64,000 nt of DNA from NCBI RefSeq assembly GCF_000717655.1, contig NZ_JNZY01000034.1:1-64000 (forward strand). Direction: 5' to 3'. The notes under the pieces are model-generated. The model saw only the letters and a program-made list of their open reading frames with translations, had not been told where the DNA came from and did no database searches. Shown here one piece after another: positions 9,301-15,798 of this stretch. How positions within the stretch are numbered: position 1 is the stretch's first letter; each line of letters begins with the position of its first letter. A program made the position numbers and the translations under genes. This DNA comes from Streptomyces katrae (GTDB lineage: Bacteria > Actinomycetota > Actinomycetes > Streptomycetales > Streptomycetaceae).

Positions 9301-9690
9301 ATCGCCGACGTGTTCGGCTACTACTCGGACGACCCGGCCGGTGCCACCTTCCACACCGCCGGTCCCCAGCGCATGCTCGACACCCGGACCACCGGCATGG
9401 TGTTCCCGGAGGGGAGCGCCGTGCTCGACCTCTCCGGCAGCCGTGAACTCGGCCGTGCCAAGGCGGTCGTGCTGAACGTGACGGTGACCGACCCGAAGTC
9501 CGACGGCCACCTCACCGCCTGGCCGTCGGGCACCGCCCGGCCGGACTCGTCCAACCTCAACTGGACGGCCGGCACGACCGTGGCCAACCTGGTGACGGTG
9601 CCGGTGGGCGCCGACGGCAAGGTGGAGCTCGCCAACCTCAGTTGGGGCAACACCCATGTGATCGTCGACGTCTTCGGCTACTTCGCCTGA
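6391..9690 (+). CDS. Secreted protein with beta-propeller-like body and three C-terminal ARLLDTR repeat domains
   Basis: A 1099-residue exported protein. GTG at 6391 (after GAGAGGG) gives a classic signal peptide: VRRSSRLRRGLG, hydrophobic core, then ALPEAVAAPVA before a likely cleavage at AVA-APV. The middle ~700 residues repeat loosely (beta strands ending in LYDL, VLRT, TLWTS) like a WD/NHL-type propeller. The end carries three ~115-residue copies starting (S)PARLLDTR/LLDSR, with VVLNVTVTD and SNLNWTAG cores and closing IADVFGYY. Such repeats occur in large actinomycete surface and secreted proteins; no enzymatic motif was seen. Codon 28 (6472-6474) is TTA, so translation should depend on the bldA tRNA and hence on development. 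The longer frame upstream from 6253 has no ribosome site or signal sequence. It converges on the kinase gene and shares its terminator. Confidence 0.75.
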   Translation: MDPTVRRSSRLRRGLGAATLALVTGAALLDVALPEAVAAPVAGGAPTAGELVLPAAPRGLPARDQLYVAGESGLLHAREGSDRLLWTRYDTGASTDTGLRLPAPVSADLDQGKPSGGYRGAPDHRYGTSSDTVAVPTDAKVDLYDLATGRPVALGTVTVPAGQTYYGTYGRTVVTFEGSDSAVTGWFLNRLDGGSTVRTRVALPAEAALEASVHDGDQTSLILRHRLGNLSHSVLVDVVTGQTTALPDEGEFAFSHGFRLAKGKVLRTGDRNMVDVLDRAQPQTVLSSTYFNPVAGELRLLGDWLLSTESGAGTSGDNRGRPLRFAAIGSASGIVENLLELADTQLLPAPDGSLVAVGSPKAPAYGTQPEVAVQRITADGAAKPLAARLADVPAAPATVFGLSIGGGVLTAASDTVHFQPGDITGAFRSYRVSNDATPVKTFEYLDGTHTVSNCFSHNAGCVGVRSTGDGRYLEHEPVKWKAAAIRQAGNRDWAGSIPTGDVAGLQTADASGRYAVLAQTANGNWTSDHQVIVGDLDARAQVLRTQATGVAVQGDTLWTSRENSTTVYASDIRGEMDRGTFTTPCPATLLEAVGTFVSWGCQDSQGTLRTSGVYDTVTRQTLSVPVQSAGGSNATWGRESLLGDGYLVRQDLATGRLLLLDFHDGIKASGGENTVQIRTLAQGQDWKSFRQPNRSWAVDRTGANIVWTDADGQRIHVAHNGIPVPQAGDRFTTLSPARLLDTREALGRPGTDPVAAGGEVSLQIAGRAGVPQSGVKAVVLNVTVTDPKSDGHLTAWASGTTRPDSSNLNWTAGRTVPNQVVVPVGADGKVNLRNAGWGTAHLIADVFGYYSADAGGSTFSSAGPARLLDSRAAVGRPGTTPVPARSEVSLQVAGRGGVPRSGVRAVVLNVTVTDAKDAGHLTVWPSGSERPNSSSLNWTAGQTVPNHVVVPVGADGTVKLFNASWGTAHLIADVFGYYSDDPAGATFHTAGPQRMLDTRTTGMVFPEGSAVLDLSGSRELGRAKAVVLNVTVTDPKSDGHLTAWPSGTARPDSSNLNWTAGTTVANLVTVPVGADGKVELANLSWGNTHVIVDVFGYFA
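8580..9687 (+). repeat. Three tandem copies of a ~115-residue domain
   Basis: Copies lie at about 8580-8940, 8962-9324 and 9352-9687. Copies 1 and 3 share a stretch of about 70 nearly identical bases (near 8716-8790 and 9460-9533), far more similar than the surrounding sequence, which points to recent internal duplication or gene conversion. Confidence 0.8.
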
Positions 9691-9711
9691 GCAGCCTGCG
9701 GTACGGGGCGC

Positions 9712-9747
9712 CGCTTCCCCGCCGAGCACCGGCTCGGCGGGGAAGCG
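9712..9747. terminator. Bidirectional hairpin terminator
   Basis: A 16-bp perfect stem, CGCTTCCCCGCCGAGC (9712-9727) with its complement at 9732-9747 around the loop ACCG. It lies between the converging secreted-protein and kinase genes. Confidence 0.85.
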
Positions 9748-9787
9748 GATCGGCCGGGACCGCTCGCGGGAACTCGTCCGGCAGGCG

Positions 9788-11401
9788 TCAGGCTGCCGGG
9801 GTCCGCCAGACCGTCATGTCCGTCGACACGAACTTGGGCACGCCCTTCACGGGTACGGTCGACTTGATCTGGATCACGAGCAGCGCGATGTCCCCCGACG
9901 GGTTCCTGACGCAGATCTCGCTGCCGAGCGCCACCGCGGCCAGCGGGACTCTCCGGGAGCCGTTCGCCGTGAGCGCCCGGCACTCCTCGTAGGAGCCGCT
10001 CGGCTCTCCGAACAGCAGGGTCATCAGGCTCGAGTCGCTCTCCAGCGCGCATTCTCGCTCCGTGCACGTCAGGCGGATGTCGCCCGTGCGGTCCTCGTGC
10101 CGGACCGGCTCCTGAAGGCTGATGGAGTTCTTCTCCTCCAGCATCAGCATGGTGTGGGGAACGGGCTTCGGTGGCTGGGGCGTGCTTGCGCCTCCGGATC
10201 CGGAGGCGGCCCCGGACCCGGAAGAGGCCGGCTTCCCGTCGGCGGCCGCTGAGCCGGCCGTGCCTGACGGTGTTGTGTGGGCTGTCGCGGCCGAGGCTGC
10301 CGCGGCCGCGTCCCGGTCGCGCTGTCTGTCCGTCGCGTCCATGACCGTCCAGGCCAGCCCTGTCAGCACGAGCACTCCCGCTGTCACCGCCGCGGCCGCG
10401 ATCAGCGCGGTACGCCGCCTGCGCGGGTTCCGTTCCTGCGGCTCGGCCGGCGCCGGCCGGCCGACCAGCGGCAGGGTGTGCACCGGGGTGGGATCCGGGG
10501 CAGGCCCCGGAATCATCACCTCCGGCCCCGTCACCTCCCGCCAGACGGCCGGGCCGCCGCCCCCGTCGGCGTCCTCGCCCAGCCGCTGCCGGCACCACGC
10601 GACGATCTCCGCCGGGGTGGCCCGCTCCTCCGGATCGGCGGCCAGACACCGGGCGATCAGCGGGCGCAGCGGCTCCGGCAGCCGGGAGAGATCGGGGTCG
10701 GAGTGCACGATCCGGAACAGCACGCTCACGGCGGGGCCGTCTCCGTACAGCGGCTCGCCCAGCGCGGCGAACGCCGCCGTCTGGCCCAGCGCGAAGACGT
10801 CGGTGGCTGTCGTGACCTCCCCCGCCGACGCCTGCTCGGGGGCCATGTACTGGGGCGTGCCGATGGCGGTGCCCGTGGCGGTGTGCGCGGTGGTGCCGGA
10901 CGCCAGCGAAATGCCGAAGTCGATGACACGGGGCCCGTCGGCGGCCAGGAGTACGTTCGAAGGCTTCAGGTCCCGGTGCACGATGCCCGCACCGTGAATG
11001 GCCTGGAGGGCTTCGGCCACCCCCGCCACCAGCCACAGCACCGCGGGCACCGGCAGCGGTCCGCGCCGGGCGACGGCCTCCGTGAGCGAGGGCCCGGGCA
11101 CGTACAGGGTGGCGAGCCAGGGCGGCACCCCGTCCGCCTCGGCATCGATCAACTCGGCTGTGTACGCCCCCCGGACGCGCCTGGCCGCTTCCACCTCGCG
11201 GCGGAACCGCCGCCGGAACGCCGGATCCTCGGCCAGCTCCGGCCGTACCACCTTGATCGCGACGGGGCGGCCGCCCCGGGTGTACGAGAGGTACACCCGG
11301 CCCATGCCACCCGCACCGAGCCGGGCCACGAGGCGGTAGCCGGCCACCGACTGCGGATCGTCCTCCTGCAGCGGCTGGAACACCTCGGTCGCACTGTTCA
11401 T
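9788..11401 (-). CDS. Membrane Ser/Thr protein kinase (Hanks type)
   Basis: A 537-residue bacterial eukaryotic-type kinase. The cytoplasmic N-terminal domain shows the glycine loop GAGGMGRVY, the lysine in VAIKVV, HRDLKPSN catalytic loop, DFGIS and GTPQYMAPEQ activation segment. A basic stretch (RNPRRRR) leads into one membrane helix (ALIAAAAVTAGVLVLTGLAW). The outer part begins with an Ala/Ser/Gly linker and ends in a ~130-residue extracellular domain with two or more cysteines (CTERECALE, EECRAL, EICVRN). It has no PASTA repeats, so its signal is probably not muropeptides. The ATG at 11401 (MNSATEVFQPL) follows GGGGGGAA; an upstream in-frame start at 11443 lacks a site. Typical organisation and length for Streptomyces kinases; substrate unknown. 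Confidence 0.9.
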   Translation of the reverse strand: MNSATEVFQPLQEDDPQSVAGYRLVARLGAGGMGRVYLSYTRGGRPVAIKVVRPELAEDPAFRRRFRREVEAARRVRGAYTAELIDAEADGVPPWLATLYVPGPSLTEAVARRGPLPVPAVLWLVAGVAEALQAIHGAGIVHRDLKPSNVLLAADGPRVIDFGISLASGTTAHTATGTAIGTPQYMAPEQASAGEVTTATDVFALGQTAAFAALGEPLYGDGPAVSVLFRIVHSDPDLSRLPEPLRPLIARCLAADPEERATPAEIVAWCRQRLGEDADGGGGPAVWREVTGPEVMIPGPAPDPTPVHTLPLVGRPAPAEPQERNPRRRRTALIAAAAVTAGVLVLTGLAWTVMDATDRQRDRDAAAAASAATAHTTPSGTAGSAAADGKPASSGSGAASGSGGASTPQPPKPVPHTMLMLEEKNSISLQEPVRHEDRTGDIRLTCTERECALESDSSLMTLLFGEPSGSYEECRALTANGSRRVPLAAVALGSEICVRNPSGDIALLVIQIKSTVPVKGVPKFVSTDMTVWRTPAA

Positions 11402-11566
11402 CGGTTCCCCCCGATCCCCTGACCAACCGATGAGTTGATCCACATCACCCTAAGCGCCGGGCGGGGACGGGAATTGCCGGGATTACCGGGGGCCTCCGCT
11501 GTCGGCTCCGCGGCCGCGTTCGTGGCGGGTCTGTGGTGTCTCCAAGTATCGCGTTCACACTCAATC

Positions 11567-11700
11567 CATTGCAACGATCAAGGGCTTCTTGTTGCGTTAG
11601 GTTCAGCAGCATTGCAACGATTTCTTGGCCTCCACCTGCAATGATTCAGATTTTACGCAACGAGCTTGTTGCCGAATCCATGAATGCAACGTAGCTTTTC
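11567..11700. promoter_or_regulatory. AT-rich promoter region with six GCAAC-type elements
   Basis: The 11.40-11.75 kb gap is much richer in A and T than its surroundings. TTGCAACGAT occurs at 11569-11578 and again at 11612-11621. Related cores in either direction (AACGCAAC, ACGCAACGAG, GGCAACAA, TGCAACGTAG) follow up to 11692. Within it TTGCCG (11669-11674) and TAGCTT (11692-11697), 17 bases apart, form a plausible promoter for the DUF4097 gene. The repeated core may be an operator; no adjacent regulator gene is present. Confidence 0.45.
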
Positions 11701-11755
11701 CATCATCAGAAACAGCGGGCCGACGGAGCGCACGCTGCAGAAGAAGGAGAGCACC

Positions 11756-12267
11756 ATGCAGAAGTTCGACACCCCCGCCGCCAGCTCCACCGTCGTCGAC
11801 ATCCCCGCAGGACGCGTCCGGTTCATCGCCGCCGACCGGGACAACACCACCGTCGAGATCCTGCCCGCCGACGCCTCCAAGAGCCGCGACGTGAAGGCCG
11901 CCGAGGAGACGACCGCGGCGCCGTCTCCTTCGAGGGCGCGCAGGCCACGGTCAAGATCGACGAAGCGGCGAGCGCCCGTATGGCCCTCATGTCGGGCGAC
12001 GTCTCGGTCGGCCGCCTGGGCGGGGACGCGCAGATCAGCACCCAGAAGGGCGACCTCCACATCGCCGAGGCCGTCCGCGGCACGGTCACGCTGCGCACGG
12101 AACAGGGTGAGATCACGGTCGGTGCCGCCCGCGGCGTCTCCGCCTCCCTGGACGCCGGCACCACCTACGGCCGGATCCTCAACTCGCTCCAGAACAGCGA
12201 AGGCGTCGCCGGCCTGAACATCCACGCCAGCACCAACTACGGCGACATCACCGCCCGCAGCCTCTGA
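11756..12267 (+). pseudogene. DUF4097 family protein, broken by an internal frameshifting deletion
   Basis: ATG at 11756 after AAGGAGA starts MQKFDTPAASSTVVDIPAG, the usual start of the actinobacterial DUF4097 beta-strand repeat family. The frame is lost after DVKAAEETTA near 11915. A second frame then continues from about 11917 as AVSFEGAQATVKIDEAASA, and runs through SGDVSVGRLGGDAQISTQKGD to NYGDITARSL and a TGA at 12265-12267. Intact relatives have roughly 50 more residues at the junction (a glycine-rich GPSGSIEV-type segment), so a deletion removed these and changed frame. Both halves keep high similarity to the family, so the damage is recent. In other streptomycetes this gene normally precedes an ABC exporter, whose remnant follows here. 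Confidence 0.75.
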
Positions 12268-12296
12268 CCCGCAGCAGACAAAAGGGAGAGTCCCTC

Positions 12297-12456
12297 ATGG
12301 CAACGGCTGGCTCGCCCTCGGCTGGTCCATCGCCCTCATCGCACTCGGCTACCGCTGGCTGGTCCACCGCATCCTTCAACCACCGGCGCCGGCTGTACGG
12401 GTTCTCCAGCGGACTGCGAGCGGTCGTCGAGGACGGGGCGTGATGCTCGGGACATG
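12297..12456 (+). pseudogene. Remnant of an ABC-2 exporter operon (permease C-terminus)
   Basis: A ribosome site (AAAGGGAGAG) and ATG at 12297 look like the start of a gene, but after a few bases the sequence, in another frame, reads NGWLALGWSIALIALGYRWL, the last membrane helix and tail of a DrrB-type permease (compare AVAWCVGIAVLGYVWA in the intact permease at 48472-49233). The ATP-binding gene and most of the permease are missing, apparently by one deletion that joined the start of the first to the end of the second. Confidence 0.55.
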
Positions 12457-12500
12457 AGCTCCGATACGGACGGGCGCGAGCCCTCCCGGGGCATCGAACC

Positions 12501-12541
12501 GCCCGCCGGCGCCCCATCCCCCGAGGGCACCGGCGGGCTTT
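12501..12541 (+). terminator. Hairpin terminator after the permease remnant
   Basis: GCCCGCCGG (12501-12509) pairs with CCGGCGGGC (12530-12538), with extra pairing inside the loop (GCCC/GGGC), followed by TTTCG. It probably terminated the former exporter operon. Confidence 0.6.
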
Positions 12542-12619
12542 CGCTCTGTCCGCCGCCGGTTCGGTCGGTGTGATCAGCGGGGGCCGTGTTGCCGGCACAG
12601 ACGAAGGGACACACCGACC

Positions 12620-13390
12620 ATGAACAACACGTGGTTCCGGCGCTTCACCACGACCACGACCGCGGGAAACGGGCCACGCCTCTTCTGCTTCCCGCACGCG
12701 GGAGGCTCCGCGACGGCGTACGTGCAGCTGGCGCGTACGCTGCCTGCGGACTTCGACGTGGTGTCCGTGCAGTACCCGGGCCGCCAGGACCGGTACCACG
12801 AGGAGCCGTTCACGGCCGTGGCCCCGCTCGTGGCGGCGGTGGCCGAGGAGCTGGCCCACGAGCTGGCCTCGGACCCCGGACGGCCGTACGCCCTGTTCGG
12901 CCACAGCATGGGCGCGCTCGTCGCGTTCGAGACGGCCCGGCTGCTCGTCGCCCGGGGCGATCTTCCCGGGCCCCAGCGGCTGTTCCTCTCCGGCCGGGGC
13001 GCGCCGCAGCCCGGCACCAGCTCCCAGTACGACTTCTACGAGGACGCCGACGTGCTGGCCGAGCTGCGCAGGCTGGGCGGCACCGATCAGTCGATGCTCG
13101 ACAACCCCGAGGTCCTGGAGCTGGTGCTGCCGGCGCTGCGAGCCGACTACCGGGCCCTCGCCGCGTACGACTGGCGCGGGGGAGAGCCGCTCGCCGCTCC
13201 GATCACCACCCTCATCGGGGACAGCGACCCGATGGTGACGGTCCAGGAGGCCGGGACGTGGCGCGAGCAGACCACCGGTGAGTTCGATCTGAAGGTCTAC
13301 CCCGGCGGCCACTTCTACCTCGTCGACCAGGTCGAGGAGGTCGCGGCGGCCGTCACCGAGGGACTGCTCGCCTCCACCGCCGCTGTCTGA
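12620..13390 (+). CDS. Type II thioesterase (alpha/beta hydrolase)
   Basis: A 256-residue editing thioesterase of the kind that frees stalled or wrongly primed PKS and NRPS carrier proteins. It shows the family hallmarks: FCFPHAGGSATAY near the start, VQYPGRQDR, nucleophile elbow GHSMG, acid region DSDPMV and catalytic His in GGHFYLV. Length is normal. ATG at 12620 lies 14 bases after the AAGGGA motif, adequate. It sits alone on the plus strand, about 5.7 kb outside the left end of the biosynthetic cluster, between decayed genes. It may serve that cluster (which has two further type II thioesterases) or be left over from another pathway. Confidence 0.9.
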   Translation: MNNTWFRRFTTTTTAGNGPRLFCFPHAGGSATAYVQLARTLPADFDVVSVQYPGRQDRYHEEPFTAVAPLVAAVAEELAHELASDPGRPYALFGHSMGALVAFETARLLVARGDLPGPQRLFLSGRGAPQPGTSSQYDFYEDADVLAELRRLGGTDQSMLDNPEVLELVLPALRADYRALAAYDWRGGEPLAAPITTLIGDSDPMVTVQEAGTWREQTTGEFDLKVYPGGHFYLVDQVEEVAAAVTEGLLASTAAV

Positions 13391-13539
13391 CCGCGCCTTC
13401 CCGGCCGGGAGTCGATCAGAAGGTGTTCAGCCGGAGCCAGAGCCAGCCCTCGGCGGGCTGCGTTCACTCCGGCTTCGAATCGGCTCCCGGCTTCGAGCCG
13501 TGTCATGAGATCGGTTCCCCACGGGTCCGCGGAGTTCCG

Positions 13540-13746
13540 GAGAACTCCCGACAGGTGCTCCACGCCAGCCGCAACGGACGTGCCCCTGCTGCCCGTCACG
13601 GTCGCAGCCAGCTCTGAGGCCGCCATCCGGCCCATCTCAAGGGCTTGCTGCTGCTCCAGCAGTTCTGCGCTGCGTTGCGCGATGAGGGTATCCAGCGCCA
13701 CGCGCGGGCTCACGGGAACCTCGTCGTGGCCGGCGCACGTACTCAT
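13540..13746 (-). pseudogene. Fragment of a LuxR/TrmB-like transcriptional regulator
   Basis: The minus strand reads PVSPRVALDTLIAQRSAELL-EQQQALEMGRMAASELAA and VAAGVEHLSGV, which matches the linker helix region of the actinobacterial family of HTH-LuxR regulators with an N-terminal TrmB-like domain. The first ~60 residues and everything after the linker, including the LuxR DNA-binding domain, are absent. The open frame runs on to 13315, but that part overlaps the thioesterase gene antisense and is not family-like. Confidence 0.55.
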
Positions 13747-13779
13747 GTGCCCTCGATCCCTCCGACCGGCGCACCTATC

Positions 13780-14012
13780 CCCTGTTCGGGCACGGCGCGG
13801 GCTTCGTGCCCGAGCGGGTGATCGTCACCGGGGATGCTGGGCAACACCGCGGCCGCCTCGATCCCCGTCGGCCTCGACATGACGGTGACGGCGCCGGGCT
13901 GGTCGAGGCACTGGCCGAACACGGAGTGACGGCCCGGTGGGCGCCGTGGGCCACGCCCGAGGACGTCGACGGGTTCGTGGCCGCGATCGGTTCGGCGATG
14001 AAGCTCGTGTGA
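13780..14012 (+). pseudogene. Gene fragments, including a KAS III (FabH)-like piece
   Basis: PERVIVTGD is followed, after a one-base frame change, by LGNTAAASIPVGLD, which resembles the conserved GNTxAAS active-site region of ketoacyl-ACP synthase III. The other frame then ends as LVEALAEHGVTARWAPWATPEDVDGFVAAI and a stop at 14010-14012, an apparent C-terminal tail I cannot assign. No start or full domain is present; the stretch looks like joined remnants. Confidence 0.4.
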
Positions 14013-14033
14013 GGTCCGGCTTGATGTCGCTGG

Positions 14034-14064
14034 TTGACCTTGACCCTGGGTCAGGGTGGACGCT
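14034..14064 (+). promoter_or_regulatory. MerR-type promoter with 19-bp spacer and overlapping operator
   Basis: TTGACC (14034-14039) and GACGCT (14059-14064) are separated by exactly 19 bases, the stretched spacing of MerR-activated promoters. The spacer holds the inverted repeat ACCCTG-GGT-CAGGGT (14043-14057). The predicted transcription start falls at about 14071, the first base of the hydrolase ATG, so the mRNA should be leaderless. The MerR gene is second in the same operon. Confidence 0.7.
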
Positions 14065-14070
14065 GATGGC

Positions 14071-14871
14071 ATGACCCATTCCACTTCCTCGCCCTGGACC
14101 GGCATGGTCCCCGTCGACGACACGGCCCTGGCCGTCACCGATACCCGTGGCCCCGGCCGTCCCATCGTCTACCTGAACGGCTCCTATGCCGACTCCCGGC
14201 CCTGGCGGCCCGTGATCGCCGAACTCGACTCCGGCTGGCGGCACATCACGTACGACGAGCGGGCCCGCGGCCGGTCGAAGCGGTCGGCGGACTACTCCTT
14301 CGAGGCATGCGTCCGCGACCTCGATGCCGTCCTCGACGCGACCGGGGTGGAGCGGCCGCTGCTCGTCGGGTGGTCGTACGGTGCGGCGCTCGCGGCGCAC
14401 TGGGCCGACCGGAATCCGGGCCGGGTCGTGGGGATCGTGCCGGTGGACGGCGGCATTCCGTACGGTCTGACCGGCGAGGAGGGCCGTGAGCGGATCCGGC
14501 GCCTGTTCCGCCGGATGCGGTGGCTGCTCCCGCTGGTGCGCCCGCTGGGCCTGGCCGCGCGGATGACCGCCGACCAGCATGCCGACATCAACATCGAGGC
14601 CAACGAGATCAACGCCGCCATCGAGCCGGTCCTCGACCGCCTGACCTGCCCGGTGCGGTACGTCCTCGCCACCGGGGCCAGCCTCGGCGGGGGCCAGGAG
14701 GAGATGGAGAAGATGCGGACCGCACTCGATCCCGTGCTCGCCCGGAACCCGAACGTCAAAGTGAGCGCGAAGGTCGCGAGCAACCACTCCAAGATCCTGG
14801 CCAAGGACTTCCGGGCGATCGCCGCGGCCGTCCGCGAGACCGCGGCAGCGCACGACCAGAGGGCCCGCTGA
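14071..14871 (+). CDS. Alpha/beta hydrolase
   Basis: A 266-residue soluble alpha/beta hydrolase. It has IVYLNGSYADSRPW (oxyanion region), ITYDERARGRS, nucleophile elbow GWSYGAA, and a late His in SNHSKI. Such enzymes act on small esters, lactones or epoxides, but the substrate cannot be read from sequence. The ATG at 14071 was preferred over the in-frame ATG at 14056 because the latter lies inside the MerR operator and the promoter predicts a start at 14071. There is no ribosome site, consistent with a leaderless message. The stop is 4 bases before the MerR gene, so the two form one operon; the hydrolase probably acts on, or protects from, the compound sensed by MerR. Confidence 0.8.
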   Translation: MTHSTSSPWTGMVPVDDTALAVTDTRGPGRPIVYLNGSYADSRPWRPVIAELDSGWRHITYDERARGRSKRSADYSFEACVRDLDAVLDATGVERPLLVGWSYGAALAAHWADRNPGRVVGIVPVDGGIPYGLTGEEGRERIRRLFRRMRWLLPLVRPLGLAARMTADQHADINIEANEINAAIEPVLDRLTCPVRYVLATGASLGGGQEEMEKMRTALDPVLARNPNVKVSAKVASNHSKILAKDFRAIAAAVRETAAAHDQRAR

Positions 14872-14875
14872 GCCG

Positions 14876-15652
14876 ATGGTGTACGGACTCACGATCGGTC
14901 AGGCGGCCGCGTTCGCCGGCGTCACGGTGAAGACCGTGCGCCACTACCACCGGCTCGGCCTGGTCGACGAACCGGAACGCGACAGCTCCGGCTATCGCCG
15001 CTACGGGTCCTCCGACATGCTGCGGCTGGTCCAGGCCCGGACGCTCGCCGACGCGGGCGTGCCGCTGGCCGAGGTCGGGGATCTGCTCGACGCCGATCCC
15101 GAGCAGTTCGCCTCCGCCCTGGACGACGTCGAGCGGCGGCTCACGGATCGGATCGAGGAGCTGATCGCGCGGCGCGCGGTGCTGCACCGGCTCGCCGCCG
15201 GCGACCGGCTGCTGCTGCCCGAGCGCGCCTGCGCGGCCCTGGACCGGTTCGCGGAGCTCGGCTTCGGTGCCGAATACGTGGCCATCCAGCAGGAGGCCCT
15301 GATCCTGGCCCGTGCCCTGGTACCGGAGTTCTTCGACAGCTTCCTGACGCAGCTCGAGCGCCAGCTCGGCGACCCCCAGTACGTCGAGCTGATGAAGCTC
15401 TGCCAGGAGGCCGAGTCGTGGGATCCGGACGACGCACGGCTGGACGAGCTCGCGTCCGCCCTGGCCGCCAAGATGCTGGCCCACCGCGAACTGCTGTCGA
15501 TGCCGGCCGAGTTCCAGGCCCGGCCCGACGCCGCCACCCGTTACGGGCTCATCAACCACCACCGGGAGGACCAGGCGCCGGCGGCCGCCCGGCTGACCGA
15601 GCTGCTGGAGGCGAACCTCCGTGCGGCGGGCGTCGACATCCCGCATCAGTGA
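14876..15652 (+). CDS. MerR family transcriptional regulator
   Basis: A 258-residue regulator. Residues 4-72 form the MerR DNA-binding domain (LTIGQAAAFAGVTVKTVRHYHRLGLV...GYRRY, then LRLVQARTLADAGVPLAEV). A coiled-coil dimer helix follows (FASALDDVERRLTDRIEELIARR). The ~140-residue C-terminal part is helical and resembles TipAS-like effector domains of drug-sensing MerR proteins, without the metal-binding cysteines of MerR or CueR; it has one Cys in a helix (KLCQEAES). It most likely activates its own operon through the 19-bp-spacer promoter at 14034-14064, in response to an organic ligand. Confidence 0.9.
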   Translation: MVYGLTIGQAAAFAGVTVKTVRHYHRLGLVDEPERDSSGYRRYGSSDMLRLVQARTLADAGVPLAEVGDLLDADPEQFASALDDVERRLTDRIEELIARRAVLHRLAAGDRLLLPERACAALDRFAELGFGAEYVAIQQEALILARALVPEFFDSFLTQLERQLGDPQYVELMKLCQEAESWDPDDARLDELASALAAKMLAHRELLSMPAEFQARPDAATRYGLINHHREDQAPAAARLTELLEANLRAAGVDIPHQ

Positions 15653-15678
15653 GGGCCGCGGGCCGCGCGGAAGACGAC

Positions 15679-15712
15679 GGCCGGCCCGGTGGCTGATGCC
15701 ACCGGGCCGGCC
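15679..15712. terminator. Strong hairpin terminator
   Basis: A 15-bp perfect stem GGCCGGCCCGGTGGC (15679-15693) with complement 15698-15712 around loop TGAT, between the converging MerR operon and MMPL exporter gene. Confidence 0.85.
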
Positions 15713-15798
15713 ATGTGTGCGGCTCCCTGACGGTCGGACGGGGGCCGGTCCGCGGCGGGAGTCCGCGGTGTGTGTCCCTTGCGGGGAACGGGGATCCG

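Noticed and set aside
6472..9729. Minus-strand frame of 1085 codons opposite the secreted protein
   Set aside because: Composition is that of an antisense shadow in high-GC DNA; the plus strand has a signal peptide and ordered repeats.
13391..13420. Terminator TCCCGGCCGGGA after the thioesterase
   Set aside because: The palindrome has no loop and no run of T; too weak to call.
13315..13540. C-terminal half of the minus-strand frame carrying the LuxR-like fragment
   Set aside because: It overlaps the end of the intact thioesterase antisense and has no resemblance to the regulator family.
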